A DNA stretch of 33,749 nucleotides, from NCBI GenBank assembly GCA_014238425.1, contig JABABD010000011.1, positions 1 to 33,749 on the forward strand. The letters are read 5' to 3'. Made by a program: the position numbers and the translations under genes. Below the pieces are notes generated by a model. The model saw only the letters and a program-made list of their open reading frames with translations, did no database searches and was not told the origin of the DNA. The DNA is from Flavobacteriaceae bacterium (GTDB lineage Bacteria > Bacteroidota > Bacteroidia > Flavobacteriales > Flavobacteriaceae). Of the stretch, positions 27,267 to 33,623 are shown piece by piece; position 1 is the stretch's first letter; each line of letters starts with the position of its first letter.

Positions 27267-28868
27267 ATGCTCACCAAACAAGACAAAACCCAATTACGCA
27301 GCACTATTTTTCGTCATTTAGACGGCATATCAACGGCCTCAACAGCCTATGCACTTTACAAAAAGGGAATTCTTGACCATATCCTCAAAGCAGAAACCAT
27401 AGAATTAAAGTCTTTGGCCAAAGAATTTAAAGCAAGTGAAGGATATCTAAATATAGCATTGCGGATTTTGTCTTCTCAAGGTTGGTTAGAGCAAATATTA
27501 GACAATAAAAACGATAGTATTCGGTATGCTACTAATAAAAATTCGACAAAAGCATTTGAGCTTACGGCCTTATATGAAGATGCTGTGAATTTACTTCAGT
27601 ATTCTGTAAAATTTCCTGAAGGACCTGTCGGACCAGATGCCTTTATTGTTTTAGAGCGCATTTTTAAGAAATTCGAAAATCAATTTGGATTAGATACTGC
27701 TGATAGCGAATCTATTGAACATCAAATACTCAAGCATATTGAAGGTGTTATTGCAGCACCTATTATCGTTATGCTCGGCATGAATGGTATGTTTCATAAG
27801 TATTTTATGGAAGCTTCGTTTAGAGCTCAAGAATATCATCAAAACCCTGAGAGTTTTAAAAAAATATTAGATTTCTTAACGCATTTAAACTGGTTTATTA
27901 AAAAGAATGATACCTACCGTTTTACAGACGCAGGATTGTTCTTTGCTAAAAGAGCCTCTGCTTATGGTGTTACGGTTTCATATATTCCAACATTCGTGGC
28001 TTTAGACGAATTGCTTTTTGGTAATCCAGAAGTATTAAGAGCTAGTGATGGAGAAAGAGAATTACACGTTCATCGTGAGATGAATGTTTGGGGAAGCGGT
28101 GGCGCACACTCCACTTACTTTAAGGTTATCGATCAAATTATTATCGAGCTATTTAATAAACCTATAGACGAGCAACCAAAAGGCATTCTGGATATGGGTT
28201 GTGGTAATGGCTCTTTTATTCAACATATTTTTGATGTCATAGAACATCAAACAAAACGGGGCAAAATGCTTGATGAACATCCACTATTATTAGTGGGAGC
28301 AGACTTTAATAAAGCAGCATTAAAAGTCACTCGAGCAAATTTGATCAAAGCAGATATCTGGGCTAAAGTTATTTGGGGAGATATTGGCAGACCTGACCTT
28401 CTGGCCAAAGACCTCAAGGACGATTATAACATCGATCTAAAAGACTTATTGAACGTGCGAACATTCTTAGATCATAATCGTATATGGGAAATGCCAGAAA
28501 CTGTTAGCGGCAGAACAAGTACTTCTTCTGGTGCATTTGCACATAGAGGTCAATATATTAGTAATGATCTAGTAGAGGATTCACTTTTGGAGCACTTGCA
28601 AAAATGGAAGCCTTTTGTAGAACGATTTGGATTATTGATTATCGAACTGCACACAATTCCTGCTAGCCTAGCTGCAAATCATATAGGAAACACACCTGCC
28701 ACTGCATATGATGGTACACATGGTTATAGTGATCAGTTTATCTTAGAAGTCGATGTCTTTAATAAAGTGGCAAAAGAAGCAGGCTTACACCCAGACACGA
28801 ACTATTTTACTAAATTTCCAAATAGTGAGCTTGCCACGGTGAGTGTTAATCTTTTAAAAGGATATTAA
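27267..28868 (+). CDS. Class I SAM-dependent methyltransferase with duplicated helical N-domain
   Basis: A 533-residue protein. Two similar winged-helix-like blocks come first: FRHLDGISTASTAYALYKKGILDHI with FLxxALRILSSQGWL (about 15-75), and LKHIEGVIAAPIIVMLGMNGMF with FKKILDFLTHLNWF (about 155-211). Then comes a Rossmann methyltransferase core with motif I ILDMGCGNGSF (307-317), the acidic SAM-ribose strand VGADFN (343-348) and a GDIG segment (371-374). Near the end are FGLLIIELHTIP and DGTHGYSDQF. The layout recalls O-/C-methyltransferases of natural-product pathways (helical dimerisation region plus SAM domain), with the N-domain doubled. The substrate is unknown. Its position just after a branched-chain E1 enzyme suggests, but does not prove, a role in lipid or polyketide-like chemistry. 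Confidence 0.78.
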   Translation: MLTKQDKTQLRSTIFRHLDGISTASTAYALYKKGILDHILKAETIELKSLAKEFKASEGYLNIALRILSSQGWLEQILDNKNDSIRYATNKNSTKAFELTALYEDAVNLLQYSVKFPEGPVGPDAFIVLERIFKKFENQFGLDTADSESIEHQILKHIEGVIAAPIIVMLGMNGMFHKYFMEASFRAQEYHQNPESFKKILDFLTHLNWFIKKNDTYRFTDAGLFFAKRASAYGVTVSYIPTFVALDELLFGNPEVLRASDGERELHVHREMNVWGSGGAHSTYFKVIDQIIIELFNKPIDEQPKGILDMGCGNGSFIQHIFDVIEHQTKRGKMLDEHPLLLVGADFNKAALKVTRANLIKADIWAKVIWGDIGRPDLLAKDLKDDYNIDLKDLLNVRTFLDHNRIWEMPETVSGRTSTSSGAFAHRGQYISNDLVEDSLLEHLQKWKPFVERFGLLIIELHTIPASLAANHIGNTPATAYDGTHGYSDQFILEVDVFNKVAKEAGLHPDTNYFTKFPNSELATVSVNLLKGY

Positions 28869-28942
28869 ATAAACTCATTCCAAATGGTCTTCTTGAACAG
28901 AGACAAAAGATGTTTGGAACCTTAACTAATTAAACTAAAAAA

Positions 28943-29329
28943 ATGAACAAGAATTTTACCGACCTAGCATTAGCCGTATTACGTATTGGATTTTCAGCAA
29001 GTATGCTTACTCATGGTATTCCAAAAATTGCTAAACTCTCAGAAACACCTATTAAATTTGCTAATCCTTTAGGTATTGGTGAGGCGCCTACACTTATTCT
29101 AACTCTTATTGGCGAAGTATTATGTCCTATATTAATACTGATAGGATTTAAAACCAAATGGGCATCAATTCCGGCTGCCATTACGATGTTGGTTGCCGCT
29201 GTTATAGTTCATGGCGCAGACGATTTTGGCACCAAAGAAAAAGCCGTGCTATATCTCATTGCTTTTCTGGCAATTTTCTTGGCAGGGGCTGGAAAATATA
29301 GCTTGGATGCGATGATGAAGAAGCGATAA
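28943..29329 (+). CDS. DoxX-family membrane protein
   Basis: A 128-residue protein with four hydrophobic segments: LALAVLRIGFSASMLTHGIPK, PTLILTLIGEVLCPILILIGF, SIPAAITMLVAAVIVHGADDF and AVLYLIAFLAIFLAGAGKYSLD. The first-helix pattern with THGIPK and the GxGxxSxD end are typical of DoxX/DoxD-like proteins, a widespread family linked to redox or quinone functions. The exact role is unknown. It lies 74 bases after the methyltransferase gene, and its stop codon is inside a strong hairpin, so it ends a transcript. Confidence 0.88.
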   Translation: MNKNFTDLALAVLRIGFSASMLTHGIPKIAKLSETPIKFANPLGIGEAPTLILTLIGEVLCPILILIGFKTKWASIPAAITMLVAAVIVHGADDFGTKEKAVLYLIAFLAIFLAGAGKYSLDAMMKKR

Positions 29330-29353
29330 CAACGATAATTTATCGTTGTTATC
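29325..29353 (+). terminator. Strong hairpin overlapping the DoxX stop codon
   Basis: A perfect inverted repeat of 14-base arms (GATAACAACGATAA and TTATCGTTGTTATC) around one base, effectively a 12-bp stem with a five-base loop. The TAA stop of the DoxX gene lies inside the left arm. There is no U-run, as is common in this phylum. It is symmetrical and could serve both strands. Confidence 0.8.
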
Positions 29354-29548
29354 CCGTAACTGAAGCGTATATAATGCTATATTTATAAGGATATAACTAG
29401 TTGTATTTAATAAGCCCAGACTTCTGGTTCTTCCCAGGTTTATTGCTATCCATCGAAAATTGTAGATAAAGGTCAGTTCTTAAAAAGCATGCTGGAAATC
29501 CCTTGAGGTTTAATAATCTAACTCTCCAAGCTTTCGATTGAAATCTTA

Positions 29549-29628
29549 TGAGAGTTCTACTCTCAAATACGAATTTTGATTCGCATAAAGCTTGACTGAA
29601 GTTATAGAAAATAATCTATAAAGTCAAG
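29549..29628. repeat. Cluster of three hairpins
   Basis: Three stems follow each other: TGAGAGT-TCT-ACTCTCA (29549-29565), CGAAT-TTTG-ATTCG (29570-29583), and a two-part stem CTTGAC/GTCAAG enclosing TTATAG/CTATAA (29591-29628). The last ends on the GTG of the doubtful small frame. Such a series suggests a structured RNA or the folded end of a mobile element. Confidence 0.4.
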
Positions 29629-29831
29629 TGTTAATTCGAATCATTCTTGTTTTTTTAGCACTGATTTGGATTACAGACAACCACGTGGATAGCTTTGAAA
29701 ATAACGACACCTTATCAGCCACTGATAAAATGCATGATTTTAAAACCATAAACGCTGATTCAGAAGCCTTATGTGGCATCTGGACTTCCTACTTAAATAG
29801 AGCTTTTCCCAAGGGCAGCTCTATTTACTAA
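29628..29831 (+). CDS. Doubtful small exported peptide, 67 aa, possible gene remnant
   Basis: A GTG-started frame with a hydrophobic N-terminus (LIRIILVFLALIWI) and a polar rest (NHVDSFENNDTLSATDKMHDF). No family is recognised. It sits between a hairpin cluster and a terminator-like stem that overlaps its last codons (29795-29826), which gives it the outline of a small transcription unit. Equally it could be the truncated start of a former lipoprotein gene left at the edge of the accessory segment, or chance. Confidence 0.2.
   Translation: MLIRIILVFLALIWITDNHVDSFENNDTLSATDKMHDFKTINADSEALCGIWTSYLNRAFPKGSSIY
29795..29826. terminator. Perfect 10-bp stem, terminator-like
   Basis: AAATAGAGCT and AGCTCTATTT are separated by 12 bases that can pair further (CCC with GGG). 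The A-run before and T-run after make it usable as a terminator on either strand. Confidence 0.5.
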
Positions 29832-29954
29832 ACACAACAACTCATATAAAACATAGCTAGAACATATCTCGACTCTGGTCTTTTGTTTATATTTAAGACA
29901 AATAACAAACATGAAATAAGTAGCAATTAATACGCTACGTTTTATATAAGTAAC

Positions 29955-30080
29955 CGATGAGAACACATTCGCCAAAGGCGAACTTTAATCTGCGCAGCTT
30001 CGCTGACAATGCATCTCAAAGTAAACGTGTTCTCATCTGCAGGGTTAAACCAAATTACAATCCTACTTAAATTATTAACA
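29955..30080. repeat. 126-bp repeat, copy 1, with nested hairpins
   Basis: Identical over 126 bases to the end of the window (33624-33749). Inside, 11-base arms GATGAGAACAC (29956-29966) and GTGTTCTCATC (30027-30037) enclose two small stems, TTCGCC-AAA-GGCGAA (29968-29982) and CAGC-TTC-GCTG (29995-30005), so either strand can fold as a branched, cruciform-like structure. The second arm runs straight into CTGCAGGGTTAA, an arm of the next element. Confidence 0.97.
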
Positions 30081-30315
30081 TTGCCTTCGACGAGCTTCGA
30101 GCTAAAACGTGTGCCATCGTCGGTTAAAAGTAATTTGATCCTGATCCTTGAATTCCCAATCTAATAAATCCTACAATTTACACTTCGCTTTGCGAAGCTA
30201 ATTGATAACCAATAATTTGAGATTATATCGATGTCACCTTCTCAAACTATTGTTACAGAATTTATTATCTTTTCATTCGCAAATCAGAACTACGCTTAAC
30301 CCTGCAGTTGTAGCC
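30037..30315 (-). repeat. Long inverted-repeat element with GGCTACAAC end (site C)
   Basis: A perfect 12-base inverted repeat, CTGCAGGGTTAA (30037-30048) and TTAACCCTGCAG (30296-30307), brackets about 250 bases. Read on the minus strand the element begins GGCTACAAC directly before the arm, the same lead as in the site at 31420 (GGCTACAAC) and close to that at 33423 (GGCAACAAC). Internal stems include CTTCGC-TTT-GCGAAG and CGACGA/TCGTCG (30088-30120 region). Confidence 0.65.
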
Positions 30316-30343
30316 AATTGAAAATCAAGACTTAAAAAGCACA

Positions 30344-30387
30344 TTCTACATTTGTAGAAGTTAAATAAAATCTCTACGTTTGTAGAG
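30344..30387 (+). promoter_or_regulatory. Promoter covered by two CTAC-n4-GTAG operator-like dyads
   Basis: Two near-identical palindromes, TTCTACATTTGTAGAA (30344-30359) and CTCTACGTTTGTAGAG (30372-30387), lie 28 bases apart. The first contains the TTG (30352-30354) and the second contains TACGTTTG (30375-30382); these are separated by 20 bases, exactly a -33/-7 promoter. The ATG follows 17 bases after the second dyad. The TACA/TGTA core resembles BlaI/MecI/CopY-type operators (inference). A repressor bound here would cover both promoter elements. Confidence 0.6.
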
Positions 30388-30404
30388 TTAAAATATCATT
30401 ATAA

Positions 30405-31310
30405 ATGAAAAAAGTCTTACTTCTATTTATTATTCTGCTTGGATTAACTTCTTGTAAAGAAAATACAGAAAAACAAACAACATCTGATGAAACATCAAAT
30501 ACTATTGAAAATTCTGCAGAAATGACAGAAGAGCAAAAGGATTTGAAAAAGAGCGCGATACCAATTAAGAGCTTATCAAAGTTAAGCAACAAGATATATG
30601 ATGAAATTGCAAATTTTGAAATATTAATGATTGGGGAAATGCACGGAACAAATGAACCTGCTGAATTTGCTTATGGGTTATGTGAACTAATTACTGAACA
30701 CGAAGACAATGTGATAATGGCTATGGAAATTCGTTCTTCACTTATGAATAACTTGTCAGACGAGATGTCAATTTCCCAGTTAAAAGAATTGGATTTCTTT
30801 CGCAGAAAAAATTTTGATGGTAGAAATGGTGTAGCATGGCTTGATTTAGTGCATAAGAGCGCTAAAAATGAAAGAATCATTTTAAAATTTATTGATAATT
30901 CTTACCCGTCTTCAACCAGAGATTCATCCATGTACATGGAAATACGTAACATCCATAATAACCATCCAAACACCAAAATAGTTACTCTAACTGGAAATGT
31001 ACATAATTCTTTTACACCCCTTTTTGACAAAGTAAGAATTGGAGGTTACTTGTTAAAAGATTCTGTTAATTTTGATTCTAAAAAAATCATGTCCATTAAT
31101 CATGTATTTAGTGAAGGCAGCATGTTAAATAATGACGGTACAGGGTTAAAAATTAGCACTATTGAAAGAAAGGAAAATATTTATAATACTACCTTATCCC
31201 ATGAAATGTTTTTATATAAGAAATTTCCTGAAGAACAAAATCGATGTACACATATCCTATATACTGATAAAGTAACGGCTTCAGGAATAGTTGAAAAAGA
31301 TGATAGGTAA
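30405..31310 (+). CDS. ChaN/EreA/TraB-like lipoprotein
   Basis: A 301-residue lipoprotein (LLGLTSC, Cys17) with a polar Ser/Thr/Glu linker (about 20-50) and a domain of the erythromycin-esterase/ChaN/Tiki superfamily: ILMIGEMHGTNEPAEFA (Glu78, His80), an acidic strand VIMAMEI (Glu108) and LTGNVHNS (His200), the usual GE-x-H ... E ... G-N-x-H pattern. Family members include haem-binding ChaN, macrolide esterases and metalloproteases, so the activity here cannot be fixed. It stands alone in the repeat-rich segment behind a promoter with paired palindromes, suggesting tight repression and induction by an external signal. Confidence 0.75.
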   Translation: MKKVLLLFIILLGLTSCKENTEKQTTSDETSNTIENSAEMTEEQKDLKKSAIPIKSLSKLSNKIYDEIANFEILMIGEMHGTNEPAEFAYGLCELITEHEDNVIMAMEIRSSLMNNLSDEMSISQLKELDFFRRKNFDGRNGVAWLDLVHKSAKNERIILKFIDNSYPSSTRDSSMYMEIRNIHNNHPNTKIVTLTGNVHNSFTPLFDKVRIGGYLLKDSVNFDSKKIMSINHVFSEGSMLNNDGTGLKISTIERKENIYNTTLSHEMFLYKKFPEEQNRCTHILYTDKVTASGIVEKDDR

Positions 31311-31419
31311 TGATAATATATCTCTCTTTTACAGAAAAATGGACTTGGCAAAACTAACTCAAGAACATAGAATTACAAACAGAAAATCCAATAAATCGAA
31401 TAAATCGAATAAAATAACT

Positions 31420-31547
31420 GGCTACAACAACGTGTATAATTAATGTCTTGTTCTCGCCTACTTACGAAAATCCTAGCGGATTTTCTATTCGGTTTTTATT
31501 TGCTAAATTAGGTGCTTAAACACGCCACTAATCATACACAAAACCGG
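31420..31547. repeat. Imperfect inverted-repeat site A (cassette-boundary-like)
   Basis: GGCTACAAC (31420-31428) leads into the left arm GTGTATAATTAATG (31432-31445). The right arm CACTAATCATACAC (31526-31539) is complementary at 12 of 14 positions, and both mismatches are A.C on the top strand, hence G.T pairs on the bottom strand. Between them is a perfect stem GAAAATCC-TAGC-GGATTTTC (31466-31485). The 20 bases CAACAACGTGTATAATTAAT (31425-31444) recur at 33425. The 300 bases between genes here hold nothing else convincing. Confidence 0.8.
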
Positions 31548-31574
31548 TGCAAAAAATACTCGAGGGATATTCTT

Positions 31575-31582
31575 TACTTTTG
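31575..31582 (+). promoter_or_regulatory. -7 element for the LytTR gene
   Basis: TACTTTTG matches TAnnTTTG and ends 28 bases before the ATG. No TTG is seen at the expected -33 position, so the promoter may need an activator. Confidence 0.4.
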
Positions 31583-31610
31583 AATCTGACAAAAAAAGAG
31601 CTTCTAATTC

Positions 31611-32447
31611 ATGAGTACTACACAACCAACCAAGAATACAGTAAAAACAGTATGGCATACATTTATCAGTAGTTCTGTTTGGTGTTGGTTTCAGAAAGTA
31701 ATTATATTGACGATTTTCTCTTTAGTGGTAAATCATTTAGCAACGCGCGATAGTTTTCCAGATGGTGAATCGTATAGATTCCCTATAGAAGGTTTTCTAT
31801 CAACTATTATTTTATTTATTCTCATTGGGATTATAGCGGATCTTAATTTTAAATTTTATAAGAAAAAGCATTTCTCCAAGAAGATAGAGATTGTCTCTAT
31901 CGTATGGTTTATGGCTTCTACTCTAGGATATATTACGATCATGTATATTCCTGTAAATATTATTTTAAATATAGTTGCTGGCGGACAGACAGAGTTCTAT
32001 TATCTATTAATTGGTTTGTTAATTACCTTATTATTGAGTTTTATTTTCATAGGTATACTGTATGCACAAGACATATACAGTTTATATAAGTTATCCATAA
32101 AAGATGCTGAAATTACTATTGAAAGCGGTGCAAAAATGACAAAGCTTACCTATGAAAATATTGCGTTCTTTTACAGCGAAAACAAAATTGTGTATACTGT
32201 TCAAAACGATGGCACAACAATTAACACCGATTTTACATTGAATGAGCTCGAAGAAAAAATAAACGATCAATTGTTTTTTAGAGCCAATCGACAAATTATC
32301 ATTCACAAAGATGCTGTAGACCAAATTGAAAAGATTGAAAATGGCAAGTTAAGTATTCGGTTAAAAGCTTCCATTGAAAACGATGCGATTGCTGAAATCA
32401 ATATCAGTCGTTACAAGCGAAAAGCATTTATGAGTTGGTTTCAATAA
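31611..32447 (+). CDS. Membrane-anchored LytTR transcription regulator
   Basis: A 278-residue protein with four hydrophobic segments (about residues 28-45, 64-82, 95-122 and 127-151) and a C-terminal LytTR DNA-binding domain (about 160-278). The LytTR pattern is clear: IAFFYSENKIVYTVQNDG, LNELEEKINDQLFFRANRQIIIHKDAVDQIEKIENGKLSIRL, and the final INISRYKRKAFMSWF. It has no receiver domain, so it is a one-component regulator that could sense a membrane signal directly. Immediately downstream are two direct repeats with LytTR-type spacing, then a CPBP protease gene, suggesting it controls that gene. Confidence 0.9.
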   Translation: MSTTQPTKNTVKTVWHTFISSSVWCWFQKVIILTIFSLVVNHLATRDSFPDGESYRFPIEGFLSTIILFILIGIIADLNFKFYKKKHFSKKIEIVSIVWFMASTLGYITIMYIPVNIILNIVAGGQTEFYYLLIGLLITLLLSFIFIGILYAQDIYSLYKLSIKDAEITIESGAKMTKLTYENIAFFYSENKIVYTVQNDGTTINTDFTLNELEEKINDQLFFRANRQIIIHKDAVDQIEKIENGKLSIRLKASIENDAIAEINISRYKRKAFMSWFQ

Positions 32448-32465
32448 AGATGCCATAAACTACCG

Positions 32466-32497
32466 ACTATTCAGTTATAAATTTAGGACCATTCAGT
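32466..32497 (+). promoter_or_regulatory. Direct repeats with LytTR-operator geometry
   Basis: ACTATTCAGT (32466-32475) and ACCATTCAGT (32488-32497) match at nine of ten positions and start 22 bases apart, i.e. two helical turns on the same face, separated by 12 bases. This is the arrangement known for LytTR-family sites. They lie 19 bases after the LytTR stop and 75 bases before the CPBP start, where an activator would be expected to bind. Confidence 0.6.
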
Positions 32498-32571
32498 AAA
32501 AACATAAATATTTAAAGGGATTTTCAGAGATTTTGTTCATTATTTCGTATAGGATTTAAAATCAAAAAACA

Positions 32572-33234
32572 ATGAACAAAATTACCTTACGACAAACATT
32601 AATTCCATTAATTACCATTGCAATCATCTGCTTTTTATGGTTTGGACCAATCCGTATAAGTTACATAGAAAATATCATTATTTCTATATTAATCATTATA
32701 GCGAATTATATAGAATACAAAGGAAAACCATTTTCAGCACTTGGATTTCAACGTGAAAAATTCACACTTAAAAATATCTTAGTAGTTGCACCATTAGTTG
32801 CACTAGGACTCTTTGTTTTTTATGTCTTTGCATTGGTTCCTGGAATTACAAAACTCACAGGAGTTCCTATAGATTATTCAAATTTTGATGAGTTGAAAGG
32901 AAATCTTTCAGCCTGTTTAATTGCTTTATTATTAGTGTGGGCTACTGCGGGATTTGGAGAAGAAATTATCTTTCGCGGTTATTTTATGCGACAATTTGTA
33001 AAATTCTTTGGAGAAAGCAAAGTCAGTATTGTGCTTAATATTGTCCTACTTGCTTGTTTTTTTGGCTTTATGCATGGTTATCAAGGAATTACAGGGCAAA
33101 TTGTTGCAGGGTCAGTCGGAGCCCTCTTAGCCCTGATATTCTACCTGCGTAAATACGATTTGTGGTTTATCATTGCTGTACACGGTTTCTTTGACGCTAT
33201 TGCTATAATTTGTATTTACTTTGGTTTGGCGTAA
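32572..33234 (+). CDS. CPBP-family intramembrane metalloprotease (CAAX/Abi type)
   Basis: A 220-residue protein of about seven membrane helices. The CPBP signature is complete: E130-E131-IIF-R135 in GFGEEIIFRGYFMRQF, His168 in FFGFMHGYQG, and H204-GFF-D208 in IAVHGFFDAI. Relatives include eukaryotic Rce1 CAAX proteases, bacteriocin immunity and maturation proteins, and Abi proteins. It lies 124 bases after the LytTR gene, behind LytTR-like direct repeats, so the two likely form a regulated pair. It is the last gene in the window. Confidence 0.92.
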   Translation: MNKITLRQTLIPLITIAIICFLWFGPIRISYIENIIISILIIIANYIEYKGKPFSALGFQREKFTLKNILVVAPLVALGLFVFYVFALVPGITKLTGVPIDYSNFDELKGNLSACLIALLLVWATAGFGEEIIFRGYFMRQFVKFFGESKVSIVLNIVLLACFFGFMHGYQGITGQIVAGSVGALLALIFYLRKYDLWFIIAVHGFFDAIAIICIYFGLA

Positions 33235-33422
33235 CGATACCAAGTAATAACACTTATACATTGAATTTACCCAATAAAGTGTGCCTTTTTGCACTATATT
33301 TTGTTATAAAACAAAACTATGGCTATGCTTGATGGGTTTTTGAGGTTTAGACGAAATTGCTGTGCTGAATCTGACTCGAAAAAATAATTGAGATAATTAC
33401 AGTTGGTGTGTTTCGTACTTTA
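33235..33422. other. Gap after the CPBP gene
   Basis: No gene seen. AT-rich, with only weak stems (GTGC-CTTTTT-GCAC near 33281-33294; TTTTG/CAAAA near 33299-33316), which might end the CPBP transcript. Confidence 0.4.
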
Positions 33423-33618
33423 GGCAACAACGTGTATAATTAATTGCTACGCTAGCTTGTTAAGAGGAAGAAATTATCCTACAATTTGTATCTTTCCATA
33501 ACGGAAAAATTCGAACCCACGGCTTCGCACTTTTCTCCACTGCGAATTTTCAGCAGGTTCAAACCTGCTTCATCCGAACGCAAAAGCGATCAGCTGAAAT
33601 TCGCAACTAACCATACAC
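33423..33618. repeat. Imperfect inverted-repeat site B (cassette-boundary-like), with nested stem
   Basis: GGCAACAAC (33423-33431) leads into GTGTATAATTAATTGC (33432-33447). The right arm GCAACTAACCATACAC (33603-33618) matches at 13 of 16 positions, and all three mismatches are A.C on top, G.T on the bottom strand. Nested inside is a long stem, GCGAATTTTCAGC (33542-33554) with GCTGAAATTCGC (33593-33604, one bulged T), enclosing a further perfect stem AGCAGGT-TCAA-ACCTGCT. The site runs directly into copy 2 of the 126-bp repeat. Confidence 0.8.
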
Positions 33619-33623
33619 GAACA

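Larger units (their letters stand above)
29354..30404. other. Gene-poor, repeat-rich gap of about 1 kb
   Basis: Apart from one doubtful 67-codon frame, no gene is visible. From left to right it holds a cluster of small hairpins (29549-29628), a terminator-like hairpin (29795-29826), the first copy of the 126-bp repeat, a long inverted-repeat element ending in GTTGTAGCC, and the operator/promoter of the next gene. A further perfect stem CTTCGC-TTT-GCGAAG lies at 30183-30197. This marks the left edge of an accessory segment. Confidence 0.7.

Noticed and set aside
31339..31443. A 34-codon frame rich in NKSNKSNK running into repeat site A
   Set aside because: The composition comes from a short local repeat (AAATCGAAT units), and the end is the repeat site itself; no promoter, no family and no separate support for coding.
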